Below are positions 34,808 through 44,958 of a stretch of 64,000 nt of DNA, piece after piece; within the stretch, counting starts at the first letter, position 1; every line of letters begins with the position of its first letter. Location of the stretch: positions 1,364,001 to 1,428,000 of the forward strand of contig NHZP01000001.1 in assembly GCA_003313425.1 (NCBI GenBank), written 5' to 3'. The DNA comes from Pseudopyrenochaeta lycopersici. Taxonomy: Eukaryota; Ascomycota; Dothideomycetes; Pleosporales; Pseudopyrenochaetaceae. Position numbers and translations under genes: made by a program. Under the pieces are notes generated by a model, which made no database searches, was not told where the DNA came from, and saw nothing but the letters and a program-made list of their open reading frames with translations.

Positions 34808-36875
34808 GGTTCGGGTGTGCGGTGATGAAAAGCGAGGGAGCAGCCGTCGTCTTGAACACACGGCAAAGGGGACTGCTAGCGCGAGCCATGGTCAGCACCT
34901 CCTCGGACAGTATTGCGATGCAGCGTGCAATTCAACAGCCAAACAATGCTGCGTGGGTGCGCAATTGCTCCGTTTGCTTGTCTAAGCCCACGGGACGCGG
35001 AGACGTGCCTCCATGTCGGCTTATCTGATGGACACTTTTTTTTATCAGATCGTGGGGTGTCGACTCACCTGGGCGTGGCGGGCTGGGGGGCAAACGGGAC
35101 TGAAGGAGTGACAGCCGTCTGCTCGCCTGTCTTCCTACGAGAGATGACACGGTGAAGGTAGATTGCACAAAAATTTGCTACAAAGCGTCGTAGGTTGGGC
35201 AACCGCCGGACATATGAGGAGAAATTGGCGTGGTGACGATGTAATGCACTGGAGCAGTCCGGGCGCTGCGGGACTTGTGGCTTACTCGCTGCCGATCCAA
35301 GAACGGTCTGTCGCTGGAGAATGGCTGAGAGACGGCTGACAGGCAATTGCGTATTCACCAACAAATTGCCCTGTTCCCGAGCGAAGAACCGATCGCGGAA
35401 CTGTGCCCACGCGCTGCGCAGCGCTCATCCGCGGCACTGCCCTGCTTTACCCGACCCTGTTAAATATACATCCACTCTTACATGCTCGGCACTCAGCGCT
35501 GAGCTAGCGGTAATCCTCCCTCGAATTGCGTCTCCTGATCGCTGCCAGCCCTCTCCGACAAGCGTTCAGGTCCAACTTTGACCGCTTTGCGCCCGAGCTG
35601 CTTCCCAGCTATCGACTGAGACACAGCCCTTCTCAGCGCACCGTCGAGCCACCACAACGGGCCATGGTTGACCGCCGGTGCCGGTGCGCGCCGCATCTGA
35701 TAAGACCGTTAGTCTAGCTTGTCGCAAACATCCGATAGCCTGCAGTAGGAGCAGCCAACCGCGTGCATTCCCCCATCACAGGAACTATCTCTACCATTCG
35801 CGTTGCGCGCAGCACCTCCCAAACATGTGGCCGCTCGCGACTCGCATAGGGCTCTGCAAGCCGATTACGTCGTCCACATGCCAAGACCGCGGGTCAAATT
35901 ACCAGATTGGTTAGCTTGCCCTCCCAGATCTCAACATCCCCATATGAGGACGCGAGTTTCGAAACAACCCCTTTATGCCATTCCTGTTTTTTATATGAGG
36001 CTTACATCTTCGCAACGCGACAACGTCTGCGAACGCGCAAAGGGTCCGCGTCGCCCTTTGCACGTCGCTAAACGACTTTGAACTCGCCACTTGGCGGCCC
36101 CACACTGTCAGGATGCTCATGTGCTCTACTGCAGCAGCTCCTTCGATGACTCTGCAATCGGCGAATTTCCAATTCGCCACAAACTGGAGCTTGTTTGTGA
36201 AGTCATAACCACAATGATGCTGGGAGGAGGAGCTCCTCATTCAGTTTCCCCATACCGCCACCATGAGTAAAATGTTACAAATCCACACATTTTCGCATCG
36301 GGCCAAGCGCAATACGAAATCAACCCTTGGATTACCTACCAAACCCCTCTTCGCCCAGTCTGCTCAAGTCAAAACGTGATCTAGTGAACGCTTCCTGAAT
36401 TCTTGACCCCACATTACCCGATTTCTAAGCATCTCAAACCAACAGTATCAGCAGTATCCATTCCGATGTCGATTGCTTTGTCATGAAGCACAACATACTT
36501 TCCCTGAATGCTTTGTGTCAGTATACACTATTGATGAATAATTGGATAGAGAACTATCGTCCCTAGCATTGCATGGAAGTGCTTCGTTATGATCCAATGC
36601 CAAGATTTCACGTCGTCCTCTGTACCCATACAATACCCCACTTGGATGTAGCTGTGAGGATCTGAAACTAACAGACGCTAGCTTAGGAATGTAAGTTTAG
36701 TTCTCGCAGATATGGTACGTTCTTATTATCGAAGGTTCAACATTAACATACTAAGCGCACTTCTAAAGAGAGTTTTATTCTAAATCATACCCTTATTCCT
36801 TTATGAGATTACTTGGCCGTACTACTCACGTGGGTTATAACAACTAGCTATCAAATACTCTTATATATATTATAG
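34808..36875. other. Intergenic between the reductase gene and TPR-CHAT gene A
   Basis: About 2 kb. The left part is the promoter and leader of the reductase gene; the right part (36.4-36.9 kb) is AT-rich 3' flank of the CHAT gene. Several open frames over 60 codons exist, none with motifs. Confidence 0.5.
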
Positions 36876-39800
36876 TTATACTCCAAAATGGACATATGGA
36901 ACCCACTGCAAATCTCTCTCGTCCTCATCGTCCGAGTCCACCAAGATAGCCTTTCTAGGAACTTTGTAATCGCGTCGACTTCGGCTAGCTTTCTTTGCTG
37001 CTTTCTTTTTGCCCCCAGATAACCCCACCGCACGAGACGACATTGCAGCGTCATTTCGCCATTGATCCCGAAGTGCCCTAGTAGCTTTATGCAGTCCTCG
37101 ACAAACCGCGACATCAGTCATGCCAGTGTCCCTCATTTCCGCATACGTGAACCTTGCCATGTCAACGCATAGTTCGTCGTTGACCTCCCAAAGTGTGCCT
37201 ACAACGTGGCGGAAGCCCGCTAATTGACAGGCGCTGATCAAATGGATGCTTTCGTCGAGAAGTTGCTCGTCTTTCATCTCACCTGTGCCGCAGGCTGATA
37301 GGTATGCAAGAAAAGGCGAGAACTGGCGCAGGTTGAGCTCCAGGAGCGTGGCTACCGTCAGTCGATCGCTTTGGCAGTCTTCAAGGAGCAGACTGCTATT
37401 TGAAGGATCGACCTCGTTTGTATGGCCGTGGCCAGCGAAGTGGAAGACTGTGCAGTTCGGTAGGTGTTCAACAACGTCTTGCTTCCTTTGTCTTGGCCTC
37501 AGAGAATCGAGGCCTATTGACTTGCAGAGGCCTTCCACAACCCCGACCTCTTTTTTGGTAAATTTGAGGCGAGAATGTCCAGGTGTATTCTCCATCGCAA
37601 TCAGAAGGGCCTGTCTAGAAGTGTTTGTTGGGACTTCAGGGCTTCGTTGTTGACGACCTTGAATGATTGTTTTGATAGATGAGCTGTAAGATGACATGGC
37701 TCGATCAAGAACTGTCTCTGTAGACACTTTGTAGTGACTCCCAGCGGCATGAATCGGAAATCTACTCAGTGTTCCAGTAGATATCCACCAGATTCGTGGC
37801 CAAACATCATCATGCGGACATCCAGTAAGCCCTAGTTCGTCGAGGACCGGACATGCAACCACGTCCCAAAGCCAGGATAGAACTTTAGGACTACCTAAAT
37901 TACTGCGTTTTGCGTTCTCATCTATCTCTTCACTTGTAAGATTGGGCAATGCTACAGTTCGTATCCCGTGCTTCTGAATTAGAAATGCATCGCAGCGGTA
38001 CTGACTAACGTTCACAACCACAATAGAGTTGTCCTGTGCCGCGCCCAGTATCTCGTCTTCCTTGGGTGGAAGGAGGAAGTTTTCGAAGCCAGTTCGACTT
38101 CGTATCTCAAGGATCAATTCGTCGAGCTCCTGATCTGCACCAGAGCGTCGGTTGGCTCGAGCATTTACTCTCGATGTTCTATTGTCGCCCACGATTGAAG
38201 CAGTCGTAGCCGCAGGCCGCTCCAACTCCTTGCGCAGGTCGCTGAATCGCTCTGCTAGCTCTGGGTATGTCGCATATAATTCCGAAACATCCACACGTGC
38301 CTCTTCAAGGGAGGCTGCTAGCACGCCACGGCCTTGCTCAAGTAAACCGAGAGCGAAAAGCGGCGCCTTACCAGCATTCAGAGCTGCTGCAGTCGCGTCA
38401 CGAGCCAAGCCAGCAATCTGACTGATTCTATGCTGTTTATCGGATTGTTCTAGTGATCGCGAGGATAACTTGGCGATGAGCGAGACCGCCATGCTTGCAT
38501 TCTCGCAGGCTCGTTGCCAATCCGATTTTTCTGCGCAAACGCGAAGAAGGGCTTCGCCGGCGAATATCCGCGTGGAGATGTTGGCGCTGGGATGATGTAG
38601 CGCAGCTTGCACGCACTCAAAGGCTTCGTCAAGGTCATTAGCTGTGCCGCTTACCTTATATCTGATAAGTAGGCCATGTCCGAGATTTTGTGATCTCCTC
38701 GCTCTTTGTGGATGATCATGTGGAGTTGCGAGAACTGCTTTCCGTGCGACACGGATTGCTTCCTCGAGATCAGCCATGGTTTTCGTTGCGAGGTATCGAT
38801 CGCTGAGCCTGACTCCAAGACTATCCAACCATAAGGCCTGGTCAGCGTCACCTGGAATGAGGTCGATAGCTTCTCTTGTGACCTTTATCGATTCTTCGAG
38901 GTCGGCCATTGCTTTTGTGATTGACTCGGTCTTATTTTTCATATACCTATCCCGAAGTCGTATTCCAAGATTTCCCAAAAGTACAGCTCGGTCATGTTTG
39001 CGATCTAGAGTAGTTGCGATTGCTTCCCTTGTGACCTGAATTGCTTCTTCAAGATCACTTATTGTTCCCGTTCTCTCATATCGTTCACCGAGACGTACTC
39101 CAAGATTGCTACGTATTCTTGCCCTTTCCAGATCATTATCGTGAGTTGCATCAATAGCCTTTCGAGTCGTTTGGATGGACTCTTCAAGGTCGATTAGTGC
39201 TCCTGTTTCTTGATATTGATCACCTAAGGCGGCAGCAAGGCTGTTCAGCCAATTTGATAGATCGGGGCTTCCTGGGCTCTTATCAATGGCTGCCCGTGTA
39301 AGTTGAATCGCCTCTTCAAGATCAGGTGTTGTTCCCATTCGCAGATATCTGTCCCGAAGCAAGAGTCCATAATTGTTCAAGATGCTTGCATGGATGGAGT
39401 CGTTTGATACTGCCTGCTTGGCTTGGTTTGTTACTTTAATCGCTTCATCAAGGTCCTCTATTCTTCCTTCTATTTCATGTCTCGCTCGAAGCGCAGCACC
39501 AAGATCATTCAACCACTCTGCAAGTTTGGGGTGGTCAGCCGGAATTTTTGCGAGGAGCGTACGATAACCGGCAATTGCGTCGTCGGTATCGACCAAAATC
39601 TTCGATCCCGAGAAGCTTCGGTCACGTAGTTCAATCTCAAGTTTGCTCAACCGTACCGCCCACTCTGGATGGCTTGCATCCACCTGGATTGCTTGTCTTG
39701 TTACTCGTATCGATTCCTCAAGGTCAAATAAGGCTCCTGTTCTTGAATATCGGTCTCCAAGAAGTTTTCCTAGGTTGCTCAGTAATTGAGCTCGCTCTGG

Positions 39801-40904
39801 ATCATCTGGGTTTGCATGGACGGTGTCTCTCGCGTCCTGAATCAACTCGTCAAGATCAGGCATTACTCTTGGTTCAGGGTTAGACTGCCGATCCCGGAGT
39901 TCAGTTTCGAGAATATCTAGGGTCGTGGCCCAGTCCAAGTTGCCTGGGCTTGCCTTGATGCTCTCTCGTGTAAACTTCACTGCTTCTTCAAGATCGTTGA
40001 TCGCCTCGGTCCTGTAATATCGATCGCCCAGCCATATCCCAAGATTATAAAACCGATCTGCTCGTTCTGAGTCATCTGTATCGGTTGTCACAGCCTGCCG
40101 GCCCAGTTGAATTGCTTGACTGAGATCCGTACTTTCTCTTGTTTGGTGGTATCGCTCAACGAGTCTGATTCCTTGCGCATCCAACCACTCCGAAATTTTC
40201 GGATCTATGTCAATAGCCTTCTGTCCAACTTCAATCGCTTCGTTTAGGTTGGCTTTATTACCTGTCTTTGCATGTCTCTCATCTAGACCAGCTGCCAGCC
40301 TGCTCATCCACTCAGGGTTTGGGTCTCCTGGACTTACGTCGATAGCTTTGCGTTTGAATTGGATGCTTTCATCAAGGTCTATCAGTGAGTGTGTCACCAT
40401 ATACCGGTCGTTGAGTCTAGTTCCAAGGTCATACAGCCACTCTGGATTCTCGGGGCTGATGTCAATGGCTTGTCGTGTGAACGTAATTGATTCGTCGAGA
40501 TCTGCCTGTCCTCTTGTCTCCAAATACCGGTTGCCGAATCTATCTCCCAGGTCTATCATCCAATCTGCTAGATTTTCATGTTCTGAGTCTGTATGAATAG
40601 CTTCTTGAGTGACTTGAATTGCTTCGTTGAGATCAGCTATTTCTCCTGTCTCTATATAACGATCGTTAAGTCTCGATCCAAGTCTATTCATCCACTCAGC
40701 GAGGTCTTCGTTTTCAGGGTCTATTTGGATAGCTTCTCGTGTAACTTCAATTGCTTCGTCAAGGTCAGCTATTTCTTCTGTTTCTGAATACCGATCCGTA
40801 AGCCCAACTGCAAGCACGTTCAACCATTCTGCCCGCGCGAGATCATCTGGAGCCTCATCAGCTGCTTTTCGTGAAGTTTGGATTACGTATTCAATATCGT
40901 CCAT
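36876..40904 (-). CDS. TPR-CHAT protein A (caspase-clan putative protease), 1342 aa
   Basis: Intronless. Residues 1 to about 755 are about 18 TPR-like repeats of 42-47 residues with the core DLEEAIQVTREAI and LGxRLxxRYxxTG. A connecting segment (LLEQGRGVLAASLEEARVDV) typical of CHAT proteins follows. The C-terminal CHAT domain (Caspase HetF Associated with TPRs) spans about 960-1342. The putative catalytic dyad is intact: His1159 in FHFAGHGH and Cys1205 in LAYLSACGTGE. A basic then acidic insertion (residues about 1297-1331, with KKKAAKKAS and DSDDEDERD) separates the core from the last strand WVPYVHFGV. CHAT proteins belong to clan CD with caspases; bacterial TPR-CHAT is the protease of type III-E CRISPR. 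In this fungus the function is unknown. It is a paralogue of gene B at 44959-47943. Confidence 0.88.
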   Translation of the reverse strand: MDDIEYVIQTSRKAADEAPDDLARAEWLNVLAVGLTDRYSETEEIADLDEAIEVTREAIQIDPENEDLAEWMNRLGSRLNDRYIETGEIADLNEAIQVTQEAIHTDSEHENLADWMIDLGDRFGNRYLETRGQADLDESITFTRQAIDISPENPEWLYDLGTRLNDRYMVTHSLIDLDESIQFKRKAIDVSPGDPNPEWMSRLAAGLDERHAKTGNKANLNEAIEVGQKAIDIDPKISEWLDAQGIRLVERYHQTRESTDLSQAIQLGRQAVTTDTDDSERADRFYNLGIWLGDRYYRTEAINDLEEAVKFTRESIKASPGNLDWATTLDILETELRDRQSNPEPRVMPDLDELIQDARDTVHANPDDPERAQLLSNLGKLLGDRYSRTGALFDLEESIRVTRQAIQVDASHPEWAVRLSKLEIELRDRSFSGSKILVDTDDAIAGYRTLLAKIPADHPKLAEWLNDLGAALRARHEIEGRIEDLDEAIKVTNQAKQAVSNDSIHASILNNYGLLLRDRYLRMGTTPDLEEAIQLTRAAIDKSPGSPDLSNWLNSLAAALGDQYQETGALIDLEESIQTTRKAIDATHDNDLERARIRSNLGVRLGERYERTGTISDLEEAIQVTREAIATTLDRKHDRAVLLGNLGIRLRDRYMKNKTESITKAMADLEESIKVTREAIDLIPGDADQALWLDSLGVRLSDRYLATKTMADLEEAIRVARKAVLATPHDHPQRARRSQNLGHGLLIRYKVSGTANDLDEAFECVQAALHHPSANISTRIFAGEALLRVCAEKSDWQRACENASMAVSLIAKLSSRSLEQSDKQHRISQIAGLARDATAAALNAGKAPLFALGLLEQGRGVLAASLEEARVDVSELYATYPELAERFSDLRKELERPAATTASIVGDNRTSRVNARANRRSGADQELDELILEIRSRTGFENFLLPPKEDEILGAAQDNSIVVVNVSQYRCDAFLIQKHGIRTVALPNLTSEEIDENAKRSNLGSPKVLSWLWDVVACPVLDELGLTGCPHDDVWPRIWWISTGTLSRFPIHAAGSHYKVSTETVLDRAMSSYSSSIKTIIQGRQQRSPEVPTNTSRQALLIAMENTPGHSRLKFTKKEVGVVEGLCKSIGLDSLRPRQRKQDVVEHLPNCTVFHFAGHGHTNEVDPSNSSLLLEDCQSDRLTVATLLELNLRQFSPFLAYLSACGTGEMKDEQLLDESIHLISACQLAGFRHVVGTLWEVNDELCVDMARFTYAEMRDTGMTDVAVCRGLHKATRALRDQWRNDAAMSSRAVGLSGGKKKAAKKASRSRRDYKVPRKAILVDSDDEDERDLQWVPYVHFGV
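38640..40904 (-). repeat. Tandem TPR-encoding repeat array (about 18 units of 126-141 bp)
   Basis: Each unit encodes one helix-turn-helix of about 44 residues. The recurrent DNA core corresponds to TCTTCAAGATC or TCGTCGAGGTC followed by an RY...T(G/R) block on the minus strand. The units are diverged rather than identical, so this is an old array. Gene B has only about nine units. Confidence 0.85.
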
Positions 40905-41482
40905 CGTCTCTGTTTCTGGTGTCCCTATCGGTCGTGATATGAAGAAGCTGGGTATTTGGTTATTTCACCAAACCTGGCCAATGTGAACAGGCTGCAGCCC
41001 TGTGCGTTGGCGGATGGGGGCTGAAATCGCAGGCACGAGCGTTACCCTGGACATGCTGACTTTGGATGTTCATGTCACAGGTCAAGAAGCCAAGGTTAGA
41101 ATTCCAAAGCTCTTTTTGGAACTATTACCATCGCTGTAGTAGCAGCTGAGCATAACTATAATTTAGCAACCTCATTGCTGTTCCGAAGAAAGTCGGAACT
41201 TGGCCCTGCGCACGCCGCTTGTGACACAACCAAGCGACTCGTCGAGGAACTATACAGCAAAAATATCACCAGCCCGCACGTGCATACATAATCTCCAGCT
41301 ATCCGCCATGTTATGCGATGACTGTCGGTTCAGAATTCGCGCTGAAGCTTTACTTCGCAGCGACAGCCCAAAAGATGCCGTCTCTGATGGCGCGCAGCAA
41401 CTTGACAAGGCGCTGGTGTGCTGACTAACTTACAATCCTGGCATAGCATTCCAACAATCCTTGAATTCTTAGACATGATGTA
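40905..41482. other. Upstream region of TPR-CHAT gene A
   Basis: Promoter and leader of gene A. The frame stays open for a few codons upstream of its ATG, then closes at a TGA. Nothing else is seen. Confidence 0.5.
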
Positions 41483-42001
41483 GTCCTCTATACAACGTAC
41501 CTGCACAATCTGTCCTCGCTCTCCGAACCCTCGTCGCATCAAACGAAATGTACATACCCTCCACCTCCTCCATCAACTACATTTACAGCTGGCCAAATAG
41601 CAGGCGCGTGCAATCCGTAATCGCCGCACCGTTCGATGCACTTCAAGTCCGCTTCCGCACCGCCGACACCCTCGACGGCAAATACAGGATAATGTGGCAC
41701 TACGCCGGCTATAAACTACGCTCTATTGGTTTGTAAGGTATCTTCGCCGGTTGGATACTATGCTTTCTCAAAGTCGCATTTGGCCGTGCCGTTTTCTTTA
41801 GCACCTTGAAAACCGTTAAACCCTAAGCCTACTTTGCGTTTGTGAGCAAGTGCTACGGCACCTGCACGCGGGATACACTACTAGAGAAGGTAACATTCAT
41901 GCTTGGTAAGACTGATGACTGGCCCGTCATTCATCCGCACTATACCCTCGAACCCATCTTCCTCCTGCATGTGAGCATGTCTGCTTCTAAGATGTCTTTA
42001 T
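41483..42001 (+). pseudogene. Mitochondrial carrier pseudogene
   Basis: One continuous plus-strand frame reads PLYNVPAQSVLALRTLVASN, then IAAPFDALQVRFRTAD, GKYRIMWHYAGYKLRSIGL, stop, GIFAGWILCFLKVAFG, RAVFFSTLKTVKP, stop, AYFAFVSKCYG and IHPHYTLEPIFLL, then decays. The block PFDALQVRF plus VFFSTLKTVK resembles a carrier-signature region of fungal SLC25-type carriers. Two in-frame TAA stops (41734-41736 and near 41825) interrupt otherwise well-kept sequence; both could come from C-to-T change of CAA or CGA-type codons. The gene is also truncated at both ends. It sits between TPR-CHAT gene A and the caspase-like gene. Confidence 0.7.
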
Positions 42002-42675
42002 GAGCACCATTCGCCAAGTGCCGAGTGCAAGTCCAGGGTTGATTGTTTTTGAGGTGATTAGAAGTAAGCATTTATTTGAGATCGAGGAAGTAGTTATGTT
42101 GAGAGAAGGAGTGTGGATTTTGTTGACGTAGTTGTAAGTAGTGGAGGGAAGGGGAAATGTAGGAGACGATTGCATGACTGCATGAGATATCCATAGACAT
42201 ACATGTATGTTTAAACACATCGCGTCCAAAGTGACAGGGATTTCAATTCCGCTCTGAAAGACGCGTCAAGACTATATAGTGCAAACTGCAGATACTTCTT
42301 GAACTTTTGAGTCGGTGTCACTCTGCTCTCCGACGGATAACAATGTTCTATTTGACCGCAGCAGCGACTATTAAAGGTATGTACATATGTATTTAATTTT
42401 TCTTAGCAACCGCAGGCCAAGCCGACGTACTTCAGATCCAATTCATTGAATAAGAGTAGTTTGGTATGTCTTATGCTCAAGCGGTAGCTAGATATTCGTA
42501 ATGGTTGGCAAACACCCCACCTCATCCTTGAGCAGCTCCACCTCACAAGGCAACAGCCTTGCTGTCGGCTTCTTATACTCCCCAGCAATGATTTAATCGA
42601 TAATGATACACTATCTGGACTTCTGGACTGCCGTTGACGAAAGCCTCGACTCGAAAATCCACACCATCAGCCAAC
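42002..42675. other. Upstream region of the caspase-like gene
   Basis: AT-rich spacer between the carrier pseudogene and the caspase-like gene. It presumably holds the promoter of the latter. No gene is seen. Confidence 0.5.
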
Positions 42676-44673
42676 ATGACGCGTTTCGCCATACTAATTG
42701 GAGTCAACGGGTACTTCGAACAGCCTCTGAAAGGCTGCGTGCGCGACGTCGAAGCTATTGAAAAGAAATTTAGAGAAATTCCAAGCGGGGTTGAGATCCA
42801 CAGATTCACGTCTGACATGGACAGTCCCGCCGGACCTATTAACTTGACATTATTGAACACATGGCCAACATATGACAACGTCTGCGCCTGCTTCCACAAA
42901 ATTACGAACCAGGGTCAGGCTGGTGACTTCGTCTATATTCACTTTTCTGGTCACGGGACTACGGCTGAGCGAGTTGACGAGGTGACGAATCAGGTTACGC
43001 AAGACCTGGCGTTGGTGCTGCTCCTGGCTCCGAATCAGAAAGAAATTCGCTACTTGGGTGGCTCGTATTTAGCAAGACTGATCAAGAAGATGGTTGAAAA
43101 GGGAATCATAGTAACACTCGTTTTGGATTGCTGCTTCTCGGGCGGGGTCGTAAGGAAAGATGATTCGGTTCGATTCATGGACTATGACCGCAGCGTGGAC
43201 GAACAGTATCCGGAGGAATATCATCAGAATATAGACCTCGACAACTCTGGGCAGGTTCAGCAGTATCGCAAAGCTTCTATGCGTCAAAATTGGCTGGTCA
43301 ACCCAGATGGTTTCACCGTCCTGACTGCTTGTGGGTCTAGCGAGGTAGCCAGGGAGCTCACGGTTAACGCGACTGGAGACAGGCACGGTGCGCTGTCGTA
43401 CTTTCTGCTGAGAACATTTTCAAAGCTGGGTGGAGTCCAAGGAGACCAGAGGCAGATCTACCATCATCTGCGCGCTCGCTTTCTGGAAGCCTGGGCCAAA
43501 GGACATGTGAAGCAGACCCCAATGGTATATGGAAACTTGAAGTCAGGCTTTTTTGGCCCGAAGATATACCAAGTTCCGTTGAACCTGATATCGGTAGTAG
43601 TCAGACCAGATAGAACTATTCAGCTCGAAGCTGGCCAAGCCCACGGGATATGCACGGCAGACGAATTCATTTTAAGGCCATTAGGTGCTCCGCCGGATTC
43701 GGAAGCCATGACTGCTAAAGTGGTCGCTGTAGGTGCTCTGATTTCGGAGATGGCTGTTGAGAGCTGCACAACACATCGACCAGAGACAGGCTGGATGGCA
43801 GAGTTACTAGGTGGCTCCGCCCTTGCGAAGTACCCTATACAAGTCCAGCTGTCTGGACGAACTGTAGTATCACTGGAAACAGCATTGCGAGCGAAACAAT
43901 TAAGAAGTCATGGAAACGAAGCACAGGGATTTTTAGGCCCCGGTTTACGTATTACCAATTACGGCGAAGGCGTAATCGAAATTCAAGATGAAGCTTCTGG
44001 TCGCGTTATTGCAGTACCAATCGCCACAACATTCGACAGCGAAGATGTGCAGCACATTTTAAGTATTCTGGACCATTTGTGCAAATATTTCATGGTCAGA
44101 GATCTCTTCAACGCAGCCCAGTCTCAGCAATTATCAGCATTCAACCAATCCTTCGATGTACAAATCGTCAACAGCCGCGGAGAGGCCTTCCAGCCGGACC
44201 GCGACCGACAGGGCCAGTCTTCACAGCAGCATTCTCATATAGGATGCACAATCGACGTGACCGATGGCGAAAAACTCCAACTGCATGTTACCAACCACAA
44301 CGCTTTTAACGGACCTCTGCTCTATATCTATCTCTACTGTTTAGGGCACGAATATGAAATTGAGAATATGCTTAGTGCAAATCATGAAGTCATTCCACCT
44401 AGAGGTGCCACACCTAGTGCTACAGGAATGTGGAAAAAGTCTATCAAGATGATAGTAGCGAATGAAGCCAGGGATAGCAATCTGCGGTGTTTCGAAGATA
44501 TCATCAAGGTGTTTGTAACAGAACGGCCGACTTCGTTCGCAGTGCTGGAGTTACCAGAGCTCATTACGTCGCACACGGAGACAAAAGTTGTTGGAAGGAG
44601 AAGTGCGGTCTGGGAAACCGGGTCCGAGTCTTGGGCGGCCATCACCTTCCGGGTCAGGACACATGTCAGATGA
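42676..44673 (+). CDS. Caspase-like peptidase C14 (fungal metacaspase-related) with C-terminal extension
   Basis: Intronless, 665 aa. It begins directly with the caspase fold (FAILIGVNGYFEQPLKGCVRD), with no prodomain. The catalytic dyad is intact: His93 in YIHFSGHGTT and Cys153 in LVLDCCFSGG. The small-subunit-like segment GFTVLTACGSSEVARE and HGALSYFLLRTF follows. The domain ends near residue 300. The C-terminal half (about 305-665) is a beta-rich region containing DVTDGEKLQLHVTN, PLLYIYLYCLG and KVFVTERPTSFAVLELPEL, a layout I recall from other fungal C14 proteins. Metacaspases cut after Arg/Lys, but specificity here is unknown. Its position between two TPR-CHAT genes suggests a joint role. 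ATG 42676 is chosen because the caspase fold starts at once and upstream codons lack ATG. Confidence 0.88.
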   Translation: MTRFAILIGVNGYFEQPLKGCVRDVEAIEKKFREIPSGVEIHRFTSDMDSPAGPINLTLLNTWPTYDNVCACFHKITNQGQAGDFVYIHFSGHGTTAERVDEVTNQVTQDLALVLLLAPNQKEIRYLGGSYLARLIKKMVEKGIIVTLVLDCCFSGGVVRKDDSVRFMDYDRSVDEQYPEEYHQNIDLDNSGQVQQYRKASMRQNWLVNPDGFTVLTACGSSEVARELTVNATGDRHGALSYFLLRTFSKLGGVQGDQRQIYHHLRARFLEAWAKGHVKQTPMVYGNLKSGFFGPKIYQVPLNLISVVVRPDRTIQLEAGQAHGICTADEFILRPLGAPPDSEAMTAKVVAVGALISEMAVESCTTHRPETGWMAELLGGSALAKYPIQVQLSGRTVVSLETALRAKQLRSHGNEAQGFLGPGLRITNYGEGVIEIQDEASGRVIAVPIATTFDSEDVQHILSILDHLCKYFMVRDLFNAAQSQQLSAFNQSFDVQIVNSRGEAFQPDRDRQGQSSQQHSHIGCTIDVTDGEKLQLHVTNHNAFNGPLLYIYLYCLGHEYEIENMLSANHEVIPPRGATPSATGMWKKSIKMIVANEARDSNLRCFEDIIKVFVTERPTSFAVLELPELITSHTETKVVGRRSAVWETGSESWAAITFRVRTHVR

Positions 44674-44958
44674 ACTTGTGGCTGGTGAGCGACTGCATGC
44701 ATTAAATATCTTCAAAACACTACAAACTTGGAGAAATTTATGCTCTGGACGTAATTTTATTTGGGTCACTGCTTGCATGCAGCATTGATGAAATCGAGAG
44801 AGTGAACGCTTTGTGGGTGTTCCCATTGAAAGCGCAACGAATCACGAGGCCTGCTGGGAACGTTTCCTTGCTTAGAGCTTGATTTGATCATATTTTGGAG
44901 CGGATGAAAATGTGTTAAATAGGGCTGATCCCCGACTCCACATGTTATGCGATTAAGT

